From NCBI RefSeq assembly GCF_024494355.1, contig NZ_JAKNQY010000021.1, positions 1 to 48,440 on the forward strand: DNA of 48,440 nucleotides, given 5' to 3'. Under the pieces are notes generated by a model. The model did no database searches, had not been told where the DNA came from, and saw only the letters and a program-made list of their open reading frames with translations. Positions within the stretch are counted from its first letter, which is position 1, and each line of letters starts with the position of its first letter. A program made the position numbers and the translations under genes. This document shows positions 22,502-31,611 of this stretch, one piece after another. Origin of the DNA: Pseudomonas sp. Q11. GTDB lineage: Bacteria; Pseudomonadota; Gammaproteobacteria; Pseudomonadales; Pseudomonadaceae.

Positions 22502-23860
22502 CTACTTCAGCTCGGGCAGCCGCGCTTCGTTTTTGACTTCTGTTTGAGCGACCGCGTCGGCCGGCAGCACCACCCGCTGTTTGCTCAACAACTGGCCCAT
22601 GTTCGCCAACACCCGATACATCGAGTATTCCTCGGTGTAGCGCACTTCGGTGTAGCGACGGTTGGCGTTGTACAGCTCGTTTTCGCTGTCGAGCACATCG
22701 AGCAGGGTCCGCTGGCCGAGGCCGAACTGGTCCTGATAGGCAGCGCGTACACGGGAGGTGGTTTCGGCGTATTCCCGGGCGGTGGGGGTCTGTTTGCGGG
22801 CGTTGAGCATCGCGTTCCAGGCCAGGCGGGTGTCTTCGTTGAGCTGGCGCAGGGCGTTGTTGCGGATGTCCATGGCCTGGTTGATCTGGTGGGCATTGGA
22901 CGCCAACCGCGCCTTGTCGCTGCCGCCGCGGAACAGGTTGTAGTTCATCACCACGCCAACCCGCCAGTTGTTGTCGTGACCTTCTTCGCCACCGAGGTTG
23001 TTATTGGCGCCCACCGCCGCCTCGGCGTCGAAGCGTGGATAGAACGGCGACTTGGCCACTTCATACTGGCTTTCGGCGGACTGCACGTCGGCCTGGGCTG
23101 ATTTCAGGTACGGGTTGTTATCCACCATGCTTTGCTGGGCTTGGAGCAGGTCAGCGGGCATCTCGCCTTTGGTCGAGGGCGGTGTTTCCAGCTCATCGGG
23201 CATGCGCCCGACCACGCTGTAGAAGTTTGCTTCGGCGTCGGCCAGGTCGACCTGGGCGGTGTCGAAGTTGTTTTCCGCCAGGGCCCGGCGAGCATTGGAC
23301 TGATCGGAGTCGGCGGTACTGCCCACGCCACGCTCGGTGCGCAGGCCGATCTGGTCGTTGACGCGCAGGTGAGCCTGCAGATTGTTCTTGGCCAGCGTCA
23401 CCAGCTCGCGGCGCTTGAGCACTTCCAGATAAACCTCGATGGTGCGCAGCGCCAGGTCCTGGGCAGTGCCTTGGGCGTAGTAGGCCCGGGAATTGACCAC
23501 ACCTTTGGTCCGCTCCACTTCATTGGCGGTGTTGAACCCGTCGAAAAGCATCTGCCGCAGGCGCAGCTCCGATTGGGTGTAAGTCAGGATATTGGTGTGG
23601 TGGTTGCCCAGCGCCCGGGTATTGGTGTTGTCGCTGTAGCCCCGGCCGTAGCCGGCATTCAAATCCACCGACGGGAAGAACCCCCCTCTGGCGACCTTGA
23701 CGTCTTCGTTGGCCGACAGACGGCTATCGACCCGCTGTGCCAGTTCCGGGTGAGTAGCAATAGTGCTCTGGATCGCTTCGGTCAATGACATGGCCTGCGC
23801 TGAAGAAGAGCAGGCCATGGCCAGCAAAACCGCGCTGCAGAGGGGGGAAAGAACGCGCAT
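22502..23860 (-). CDS. TolC family outer-membrane protein (LapE/AggA-like)
   Basis: This 452-residue outer-membrane efflux channel has a signal peptide (MRVLSPLCSAVLLAMACSSS, cleaved after AQA). The TolC repeats include MSLTEAIQSTIATHPELAQR, YTQSELRLRQMLFDGFNTAN and the second-half NYNLFRGGSDKARLASNAHQ. It forms the exit duct of the type I system. The start at 23860 is preferred because AAGGAG lies 9 bases upstream; the ATG at 23869 would sit directly on the RBS. It leads the operon with the ATPase and adaptor genes, divergent from the adhesin across a 450-base regulatory gap. Confidence 0.9.
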   Translation of the reverse strand: MRVLSPLCSAVLLAMACSSSAQAMSLTEAIQSTIATHPELAQRVDSRLSANEDVKVARGGFFPSVDLNAGYGRGYSDNTNTRALGNHHTNILTYTQSELRLRQMLFDGFNTANEVERTKGVVNSRAYYAQGTAQDLALRTIEVYLEVLKRRELVTLAKNNLQAHLRVNDQIGLRTERGVGSTADSDQSNARRALAENNFDTAQVDLADAEANFYSVVGRMPDELETPPSTKGEMPADLLQAQQSMVDNNPYLKSAQADVQSAESQYEVAKSPFYPRFDAEAAVGANNNLGGEEGHDNNWRVGVVMNYNLFRGGSDKARLASNAHQINQAMDIRNNALRQLNEDTRLAWNAMLNARKQTPTAREYAETTSRVRAAYQDQFGLGQRTLLDVLDSENELYNANRRYTEVRYTEEYSMYRVLANMGQLLSKQRVVLPADAVAQTEVKNEARLPELK

Positions 23861-24089
23861 GGGGTGCATCTCCTTAGGTCTGTTGTGCTTCGCTGTCGCC
23901 AAAATATTGACGTATTTAAGATCAAAACCGTTTCAAGCTTGTAACAACACAGCTAAGAACATCCTGCGCGAAACCTAAGAAGAATTTCTCATAAGACTTA
24001 TGCCAAAAAAAACTTATGTGCTTGGAAAAAAGCGGCACATTGTTCAAAACGAAAGCCTTTGAATCTGCGGGTTCTGACGGATTTTAGGC

Positions 24090-24170
24090 GTCAATAAAAG
24101 TTCCGTATTCATTTTAAAGCGACGTGAAGAAGTGCTGGAAGGGCGAAATACGAGGCGGTTTAAAGCGACG
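24090..24170 (+). promoter_or_regulatory. Upstream region of the adhesin with FleQ-like and direct-repeat sites
   Basis: The 451-base divergent gap 23861-24311 is AT-rich with no gene. GTCAATAAAAGTTC (24090-24103) matches 10 of 14 positions of the FleQ consensus as I recall it (GTCAATAAATTGAC), and FleQ controls lap adhesin genes in Pseudomonas. The 12-base direct repeat TTTAAAGCGACG occurs at 24113-24124 and 24159-24170. Both assignments are by eye only. Confidence 0.3.
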
Positions 24171-24311
24171 GTTTTTTGTCATTGTGGCGAATAGCTAGCG
24201 CCTTTTTTACCCGCGAAGGCTGGCAGATTTTCCAAATTCCTAGCCGCCAACCGAGCACGAATTCTTCACCCAAACAGGTGCCGACCGCGGTTGGCAACGG
24301 AGGGAATGCAC

Positions 24312-27300
24312 ATGGCAGCGCTCATCGGTACCGTCAGCAAGGTGGTAGGGCAGGTTTTCGCAGAAGCGGTCGGTGGCCTGCGACGGCCTCTGGTTGAAGG
24401 CGATCGGCTGTATGCCGGTGAGCACCTGATCACCGGGGCCGAAGGGGCGGTGGCTGTTCAGTTGCAGAATGGCAAGGAGTTGACCCTGGGCCGCGGAAGT
24501 GACCTGACCCTGAGTCCGCAATTGCTCGCCAATCAGGCGTCTGCCGGCGATACGCCTGAGGCGCCGACCCCCAGCGATGCGCAGCTGACCGATGTGCAAA
24601 AACTGCAACAAGCCATCGCCGCCGGCGCCGACCCGACCCAGACCGGCGAGGCAACAGCCGCCGGCGCCGAGGGCGGTAATCCGGGGGGCGTGGGTGGTGG
24701 ACACAGTTTTGTGTTGCTGGAAGAAGTCGGCGGGGAGGTTGACCCGCTGATCGGTTTCCCCACCGCCGGGTTCAACGGCATACCCGAGTTTCCAGAACTG
24801 CGTCTGGCCGGTGACCCGGATGACGGCGGCGACGATGCAATCGTGCCACCGGTAGACCCTGAAACCCCGGACAACCCCGTTACCCTTGATGGCCTGACCG
24901 TGGATGGCGGTGAGTTGACTGCCAATGAAGCGAACCTGTCTGACGGTTCGGCCAGCAATCCTGGCGCGCTGGTGCAAAGCGGCAGCTTCACCATTTCCGC
25001 GCCCGATGGGCTGAGCAGTCTGAGCATCGGTGGCATCAGCGTGATCACCGGCGGCGTACCCGCAGGTTTTCCCCAATCCATCACCTCGGCGCTGGGCAAC
25101 ACCTTGACCATCACCGGCTACAACCCCGCCACCGGTGTGGTCAGCTACAGCTATACCCTGACGGACAATGAAAGCCATCCCGCCGTTGGTGGGGCCAATA
25201 ACATCAGCGAACAGTTCCCCGTCGTGGCCATTGATACCGATGGCGACACTGCCACCGGGACTCTGGACGTCAACATCACCGACGACGTCCCCCAGGCGAT
25301 TGACGACAGCCACGCCAGCACCGCATCGGAAAGTCTGGTCACGCTCACCGGCAACGTCTTGCCCAACGATCACCAAGGCGCCGACCGCATCCCGACCGGC
25401 CCTGACAGCGGGCCGATCATTGGCGGCACGTTCACCGGCACCTACGGCACCCTGGTGCTGAACCCCAACGGCACGTACACCTACACCCTCAACACCAGCG
25501 ACCCGCAATTCGTGGCGTTGCATGGCGGCGGAAGTGGCACTGAAACCTTCACCTACACCCTCACCGACGCCGACGGCGACACCAGCACTGCCAACCTGGT
25601 GTTGCAGGTGCACAACAACGACGACCCGGTGATCATCGAAGGCCTGGACACTGAAGGCGGCGAGCTGAACCTGCAGGAGAAAAACCTCAGCGACGGCACC
25701 AGCCCGGACGCTCCGGCACTGACTCAGAGCGGCACCTTCACCATCACCGCGCTGGACGGTGTGCAGACCCTGAGCGTGGGCGGCATCAACGTCGTCACGG
25801 GGGGTGTTGCAGCCGGTTTCCCACAATCCATCACCACGGCATTGGGCAACACGCTGACCATCACCGGCTTCAACGCCGCCACGGGCGTGGTGAGTTACAG
25901 CTACACCTTGCTGGACAACGAAGCCCACGCCAACGCCAACGGCGCCAACAGCCTCAGCGAACAATTTGCTGTCGTGGTCACCGACGACAACGGCACCACG
26001 GCCAACGGCAATCTGGACGTGAATATCGTTGATGATGTGCCTCAAGCCGTGGACGACAGCAACGCCGGCACTGCCTCGGAAACCAACCTGACTCTGACCG
26101 GCAGCGTGCTGACCAATGACACCGAAGGCGCTGATCGTGTGGCGTCCGGCCCGGTCACGCCCGGTACCTTCACCGGCACTTACGGCACCCTGGTTCTCAA
26201 CGCTGATGGTTCCTACACCTACACGCTCAACACTGCCGACGCCGACTTCAAAGGCCTGCACGGCGGCGGCAACGGTAGCGAAACCTTCACCTACACCCTC
26301 ACCGACGCCGACGGCGACACCAGCACTGCCAACCTGGTGTTGCAGGTGCACAACAACGACGACCCGGTGATCATCGAAGGCCTGGACACCGAAGGCGGCG
26401 AGCTGAACCTTCAGGAAAAAAACCTCAGCGACGGCACCAGCCCGGACGCTCCGGCACTGACTCAGAGCGGCACCTTCACCATCACCGCATTGGACGGTGT
26501 GCAGACCCTGAGCGTGGGCGGCATCAACGTCGTCACGGGCGGTGTCGCAGCCGGTTTTCCGCAATCCATCACCACGGCATTGGGCAACACGCTGACCATC
26601 ACCGGCTTTAACGCCGCCACGGGCGTGGTGAGCTACAGCTACACCTTGCTGGACAACGAAGCCCACGCCAACGCCAACGGCGCCAACAACCTCAGCGAAC
26701 AATTTGCTGTCGTGGTCACTGACGACAACGGCACCACGGCCAACGGCAATCTGGACGTGAACATCGTCGATGATTTGCCCACCGCCCATGCTGACTCCGG
26801 CTCGGTGGACGAAGGCGGGACGGTCAGCGGCAACGTCCTGAACAACGATGTGGGCGGTGCCGACGGACCCGCTGCAAGCGGTGCGGTGATCGGTGTTCGT
26901 GCTGGCAGCGACACCTCAACTTCGGCGGTTGGCGGACTCAACACCCAGATCAACGGCACCTATGGCTACCTGACCCTGGACGCCAACGGCAACGCCGTTT
27001 ACCACAGCAACCCGAACAGCGTCAGTGCGCCGGGCGCTACCGATGTATTCACCTACACCGTGCGCGATGCCGACGGCGATGAAAGCACCACCACCATCAC
27101 CATCGATGTCTACAACAGCGCCCTTGTCGCCGAAACCGACCAAGACATTACTGTCTACGAAAAAGCCCTGGACCTGAATCAGGATGGCCAGGACCTGGCC
27201 CCTGGCACCGTCACCGGCAGCGCGCCGAACGCTACCAGCGAAACCGCCAGTGGTAGCCTCGTCGGCTCGGTCACAGGTGCCATCGGCGCTGTGACTTTCG

Positions 27301-30300
27301 CCCTGGTGGGCAACGCCACCGGTACCTACGGTCAGTTGCTGCTCAACCCCGATGGTTCGTACACCTACACCCTGACCTCGCCAGCCACCACGGCACCTTC
27401 GGCCAACGATGGTCCGAATGTCCTGAGTGAAAGCTTTACCTATCAAGCCACCGATTCCCTGGGTAATACCGTCACCAGCACCATCGTCATCAACGTCGTT
27501 GACGACGTGCCCACCGCTCATGCCGATTTGGCTTCGGTGGTGGAGGGCGGCACGGTCAACGGCAACGTGCTGGACAACGATGTGCTCGGCGCCGACGGTG
27601 GCGCAGTGATCGGCGTACGCGCCGGCAATGACACTTCAAACCCTGCGTTGGGTGGCCTCAACACCCAGATCAACGGCGCCTACGGCTATCTCACGCTGGA
27701 CGCCAATGGCAACGCCGTTTACCACAGCAACCCGAACAGCGTCAGCGCGCCGGGCGCGACCGATGTATTCACCTACACCGTGCGCGATGCCGACGGCGAT
27801 GAAAGCACCACCACCATCACCATCGATGTCTACAACAGCTGCCTCGTTGCTGAAACCGACCAGGACATCACCGTCTACGAAAAAGCCCTGGACCTGAATC
27901 AGGACGGCCAGGACCTGGCCCCCGGCACCGTCACCGGCAGCGCGCCGAACGCTACCAGCGAAACGGCCACCGGTAGCCTGGTCGGCTCGGTCACAGGTGC
28001 CATCGGCGCCGTGACTTTCGCCCTGGTGGGCACCGCCACCGGTGCTTACGGTCAGTTGCTGCTCAACCCCGATGGTTCCTACACCTACACGCTGACCTCG
28101 CCAACCACGACCGCACCGGCCGCCAACGACGGCCCGAACGTGTTGAGCGAGAGCTTCACTTATCAGGCTACGGACTCCCTGGGCAATACCGTCACCAGCA
28201 CCATCGTCATCAACATCGTCGACGACGTAGCCACTGCTCATTGTGATACTGCCTCGGTGGTGGAGGGCGGCACGGTCAGCGGCAATGTGCTGGACAACGA
28301 CGTGCTCGGCGCCGACGGTGGCGCGGTGATCGGCGTCCGCGCCGGCAGCGATACTTCGACCTCGGCGACAGGTGGTCTCAATACGCAAATCAACGGCACT
28401 TACGGCTATCTCACGCTGGACGCCAATGGCAACGCCGTTTACCACAGCAATCCGAACAGCGTCGGCGCGCCGGGAGCCACCGATGTATTCACCTACACCG
28501 TGCGCGATGCCGACGGCGATGAAAGCACCACCACCATCACCATCGATGTCTACAACAGCTGCCTCGTTGCTGAAACCGATCAGGACATTACCGTCTACGA
28601 AAAGGCCCTGGACCTGAACCAGGACGGCCAGGACCTGGCCCCCGGTACCGTCACCGGCAGCGACCCGAGCGCCACCAGCGAAACTTCCAGCGGTAGTCTT
28701 GTCGGTTCGGTGAGCGGTGCCAGCGGTGCGCTGACGTTCAGTCTGGTGGGCAATGCCACCGGCGCCTACGGCCAGTTGTTGCTCAACCCCGATGGCTCGT
28801 ACACCTACACGCTGACTTCGCCAGCCACGACGGCACCCAGCGCCAACGACGGCCCGAATGTACTGAGCGAAAGCTTCACCTATCAGGCCACGGACGCCTT
28901 GGGCAACAGTGTCACTGGCAATCTGGTGGTGAGCATCGTTGACGACGTGCCCACAGCCGTCGCGTCCGAACGTTCGGTGACGGCGGTGGAGATCGACTCG
29001 AACCTGCTGATCGTGCTCGATGTGTCCGGGAGCATGGCCGACCCCTCTGGTGTGCCGGGGCTCTCGCGGCTGGACCTGGCGAAACAGGCGATCAGCGCCT
29101 TGCTCGATAAATACGATGACCTGGGGGATGTGAAAGTCCAGCTCGTGACCTTCAGCAGCAGCGCCACCGACCAGACCTCCGTCTGGGTGGACGTGGCGAC
29201 CGCCAAGTCGCTCCTCACCGGCCTGTCGGCGGGCGGCGGGACCAACTACGACGCGGCGGTGGCGGCGGCCAAGACCGCGTTTGCCACCTCGGGGCAACTG
29301 ACCGGGGCGCAGAACATTGGCTACTTCTTCTCCGACGGCAAACCCACTACGGGCCAGGGAACCGGTGCGGCGGACGAAGCGGCGTGGAAAGCTTTCCTCG
29401 ACGCCAACGGCATCAAGAACTACGCCATCGGCCTGGGCGGCGGGGTCAGTGACACTCACCTCGACCCGCTGGCATACGACGGCAGCACCCACACCGACAC
29501 CGACGCGGTGCTGGTCACCGACCTGAACCAGCTCAACTCGGTGCTCTCCGGCACCGTGCAAGGTGTGCCGGTCACTGGCAACCTGCTGGGCGAGGGCGGC
29601 TCGTTCGGCGCCGATGGCGGGTTTGTCAAAAGCCTGGTGGTCGACGGCACCACCTACAGCTACGATCCGGCCGCCAACGCCGGACAGGGTGCGCTGACCG
29701 CCAGCGGCGGGGCCAACCATGGCACCTTCAATACCGCCAACAACACGCTGAGTATCGCCACCGACCACGACGGCACGCTGCTGGTGAATCTCGACACCGG
29801 CGAGTACAGCTACACGTCCCAGACGGCCACCAGCACATTGATCACCGAAACCATCGGCTACACCGTCAGCGACAACGACGGCGACCTGGCCAGTTCCAGC
29901 CTGGTGGTCAAGGTTCTGCCCAACAGCCCGCCCGTGGCGGTCGACGACAACATCATTACCAACGTTCTGTCGGGCAACATCGTGATCCCGGGGGAAATGC
30001 TGCTGGGTAACGACAGCGACGCCAACGGCGATCCGCTCACCGCGTCACCCACCAGTTTCAATACCGGATGGGTCGCCAAAGGTGCGGACTTCACCGGCAG
30101 TACCGGCACGGTCAGCTTCGCCGGTAACAACGTGCAGTCGATCAACCTCAACCGCGGCGCTTTTGTCGCCAATGCCGCGACCATGACCGCGGTGCTGGTG
30201 GTCAGCGGCGCACTGGGGATGGTGTCCAACCACAACGCCAACGATGAAGACCGGCTCAATATCAGCCTCAAGCAGGGCGAAACCCTCACCCTGGACCACA

Positions 30301-31409
30301 ACCTGGCGGCCGGCCGCATTGCCCTGGAATACTCCCTAAATGGCGGGCCTTTCATCGCGATCACCGACGGCGCCTCGTTCACCGCGGCGGCGGATGGCAA
30401 CTACCAGATCCACGTCACCAACATCGCCAATGGCAGTGGCGGCAACCCCAAAGGTGCGGAAAACTACCAACTGACCTTGACCGTCAACTACGCCGGCGCC
30501 CAGGACAGCACGCCGGATTACCACGGCAGCTACACCGCCAGCGACAATCACGGTGGCAGCGACAGCGCGGCGGTCGGCATCAGCTATCAGGCAGGCCACA
30601 CCCTGACGGGCACCACCGGAGACGACGTGCTGATGGCCGGCGAGGGTGACAACATCCTCAACGCGGGCGACGGCGACGACATCCTCAGCGCCGGTTCGGG
30701 CAACAACACTTTGCATGGCGAGGCGGGCAACGACTTGCTTTATAGCGGCGCCGGCAACGACCTGCTCGACGGTGGCACCGGCAACGACACCGCCAGCTAC
30801 GCCCACGCCAGTGCCGGGGTTACGGTGAACCTGGGCCTGTTGGCAGCGCAAGACACCTTGGGCGCCGGCATCGACACCCTGGCGGGCATCGAAAACCTGC
30901 TCGGCTCGAACTTCAACGATACCCTCACGGGAGATAGCGCCAGCAACCGCCTCAACGGCGGCCTGGGCGACGACGTGCTCAATGGCGGTGGCGGCGATGA
31001 CGTGTTGATCGGCGGCCTGGGCAACAACACCCTGACCGGCGGCAGCGGCGCCGATACCTTCCAATGGCAAGTGGGCAACAGCGGCCATGACCTGGTCACG
31101 GACTTCACCCCAGGCCTCGACAAACTCGACCTGTCGCAACTGTTGCTGGGGGAAAACGGCAGCAGCGCGTCCCTGGACGACTACCTGCACTTCAGCATCA
31201 CCGGCAGCGGCGCCTCGGTCATCACCAGCATCGACGTCAGCTCCACGGCCGGCGCCGCGCCGAACCAGACCATCGACCTGGCCGGCGTCAACCTCGCCAG
31301 CTACTACGGCGTCACACCGGGCGTGGACGGCATGATCGCGGGGGCGGATACGGCGACGATCATCAACGGGATGTTGAATGATCATTCGTTGAAGGTGGAC
31401 ACGGTGTGA
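24312..31409 (+). CDS. LapA/MapA-type giant RTX adhesin with retention module
   Basis: This 2365-residue cell-surface biofilm adhesin is exported by the divergent type I system. Residues 1-150 are the retention module (MAALIGTVSKVVGQVFAEAV), with the LapG cleavage motif TAAG at 115-118 and the HSFVLLEEVGGEVDP block after it. Diverged and near-identical VCBS/cadherin-like repeats follow to about 1540. A VWA domain has the MIDAS motif DVSGSM (~1570). From ~2097 come RTX nonapeptides (GDGDDILSAGSGNN) and the VCA0849-type T1SS end (ADTFQWQVGNSGHDLVTDF). In the known system LapD and c-di-GMP hold LapG off; neither gene is here. GGAGG lies about 7 bases before the ATG at 24312. Cysteines in the repeats are unusual. 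LapA or MapA cannot be decided. Confidence 0.93.
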   Translation: MAALIGTVSKVVGQVFAEAVGGLRRPLVEGDRLYAGEHLITGAEGAVAVQLQNGKELTLGRGSDLTLSPQLLANQASAGDTPEAPTPSDAQLTDVQKLQQAIAAGADPTQTGEATAAGAEGGNPGGVGGGHSFVLLEEVGGEVDPLIGFPTAGFNGIPEFPELRLAGDPDDGGDDAIVPPVDPETPDNPVTLDGLTVDGGELTANEANLSDGSASNPGALVQSGSFTISAPDGLSSLSIGGISVITGGVPAGFPQSITSALGNTLTITGYNPATGVVSYSYTLTDNESHPAVGGANNISEQFPVVAIDTDGDTATGTLDVNITDDVPQAIDDSHASTASESLVTLTGNVLPNDHQGADRIPTGPDSGPIIGGTFTGTYGTLVLNPNGTYTYTLNTSDPQFVALHGGGSGTETFTYTLTDADGDTSTANLVLQVHNNDDPVIIEGLDTEGGELNLQEKNLSDGTSPDAPALTQSGTFTITALDGVQTLSVGGINVVTGGVAAGFPQSITTALGNTLTITGFNAATGVVSYSYTLLDNEAHANANGANSLSEQFAVVVTDDNGTTANGNLDVNIVDDVPQAVDDSNAGTASETNLTLTGSVLTNDTEGADRVASGPVTPGTFTGTYGTLVLNADGSYTYTLNTADADFKGLHGGGNGSETFTYTLTDADGDTSTANLVLQVHNNDDPVIIEGLDTEGGELNLQEKNLSDGTSPDAPALTQSGTFTITALDGVQTLSVGGINVVTGGVAAGFPQSITTALGNTLTITGFNAATGVVSYSYTLLDNEAHANANGANNLSEQFAVVVTDDNGTTANGNLDVNIVDDLPTAHADSGSVDEGGTVSGNVLNNDVGGADGPAASGAVIGVRAGSDTSTSAVGGLNTQINGTYGYLTLDANGNAVYHSNPNSVSAPGATDVFTYTVRDADGDESTTTITIDVYNSALVAETDQDITVYEKALDLNQDGQDLAPGTVTGSAPNATSETASGSLVGSVTGAIGAVTFALVGNATGTYGQLLLNPDGSYTYTLTSPATTAPSANDGPNVLSESFTYQATDSLGNTVTSTIVINVVDDVPTAHADLASVVEGGTVNGNVLDNDVLGADGGAVIGVRAGNDTSNPALGGLNTQINGAYGYLTLDANGNAVYHSNPNSVSAPGATDVFTYTVRDADGDESTTTITIDVYNSCLVAETDQDITVYEKALDLNQDGQDLAPGTVTGSAPNATSETATGSLVGSVTGAIGAVTFALVGTATGAYGQLLLNPDGSYTYTLTSPTTTAPAANDGPNVLSESFTYQATDSLGNTVTSTIVINIVDDVATAHCDTASVVEGGTVSGNVLDNDVLGADGGAVIGVRAGSDTSTSATGGLNTQINGTYGYLTLDANGNAVYHSNPNSVGAPGATDVFTYTVRDADGDESTTTITIDVYNSCLVAETDQDITVYEKALDLNQDGQDLAPGTVTGSDPSATSETSSGSLVGSVSGASGALTFSLVGNATGAYGQLLLNPDGSYTYTLTSPATTAPSANDGPNVLSESFTYQATDALGNSVTGNLVVSIVDDVPTAVASERSVTAVEIDSNLLIVLDVSGSMADPSGVPGLSRLDLAKQAISALLDKYDDLGDVKVQLVTFSSSATDQTSVWVDVATAKSLLTGLSAGGGTNYDAAVAAAKTAFATSGQLTGAQNIGYFFSDGKPTTGQGTGAADEAAWKAFLDANGIKNYAIGLGGGVSDTHLDPLAYDGSTHTDTDAVLVTDLNQLNSVLSGTVQGVPVTGNLLGEGGSFGADGGFVKSLVVDGTTYSYDPAANAGQGALTASGGANHGTFNTANNTLSIATDHDGTLLVNLDTGEYSYTSQTATSTLITETIGYTVSDNDGDLASSSLVVKVLPNSPPVAVDDNIITNVLSGNIVIPGEMLLGNDSDANGDPLTASPTSFNTGWVAKGADFTGSTGTVSFAGNNVQSINLNRGAFVANAATMTAVLVVSGALGMVSNHNANDEDRLNISLKQGETLTLDHNLAAGRIALEYSLNGGPFIAITDGASFTAAADGNYQIHVTNIANGSGGNPKGAENYQLTLTVNYAGAQDSTPDYHGSYTASDNHGGSDSAAVGISYQAGHTLTGTTGDDVLMAGEGDNILNAGDGDDILSAGSGNNTLHGEAGNDLLYSGAGNDLLDGGTGNDTASYAHASAGVTVNLGLLAAQDTLGAGIDTLAGIENLLGSNFNDTLTGDSASNRLNGGLGDDVLNGGGGDDVLIGGLGNNTLTGGSGADTFQWQVGNSGHDLVTDFTPGLDKLDLSQLLLGENGSSASLDDYLHFSITGSGASVITSIDVSSTAGAAPNQTIDLAGVNLASYYGVTPGVDGMIAGADTATIINGMLNDHSLKVDTV
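24880..26768 (+). repeat. Adhesin type-A repeats (738 bp)
   Basis: A diverged first copy starts near 24880. The next, 25621-26358, has period 738 bp (246 codons) and is nearly identical at DNA level to the partial copy 26359-26768, from NNDDPVIIEGLDTEGGELNL to the LDVNIVDD end. This suggests recent duplication or gene conversion. Confidence 0.85.
26769..28940 (+). repeat. Adhesin type-B repeats, three units of about 720 bp
   Basis: Units at 26769-27500 (732 bp), 27501-28220 and 28221-28940 (720 bp each) are almost identical over long stretches. The segment encoding FTYTVRDADGDESTTTITID recurs at exact 720-base spacing. The first unit has four extra codons (DGPAASGA against DGGA). They are prime sites for unequal recombination. 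Confidence 0.92.
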
Positions 31410-31422
31410 GGTGAGCTGAAAC

Positions 31423-31470
31423 AACAAACCCCGCCATGTCCAGTTTGGATGTGGCGGGGTTTGTTCATTT
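31423..31470 (+). terminator. Terminator of the adhesin gene
   Basis: A perfect 14-bp stem (AACAAACCCCGCCA pairing with TGGCGGGGTTTGTT) has a 15-base loop and is followed by CATTTT. It starts 13 bases after the stop codon. Between it and 31611 I see no feature. Confidence 0.8.
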
Positions 31471-31611
31471 TGGCGAAGACAAATGTGTGGCCAGACCCAC
31501 AGCTTTCTGAAGGCACACAGACCCTTGTGGCGGCTAACGTGGATCGACGTTAGCCAGCACCCGGTTTGCCAACAGTCCCCGAGTTGATGCAAACGATCGG
31601 TATGACGGCCC

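Noticed and set aside
20657..23101. 814-codon plus-strand frame across the secretion ATPase and TolC genes
   Set aside because: It is antisense to two clearly recognised genes, rich in Gln/His/Arg, with no domain or RBS.
24240..26789. 849-codon open frame on the minus strand opposite the adhesin
   Set aside because: It is the antisense shadow of GC-rich repetitive coding sequence. It repeats with the adhesin's own period, is rich in Gly/Val/His and resembles no protein family. The minus-strand frame at 27636-29768 is the same kind of artefact.
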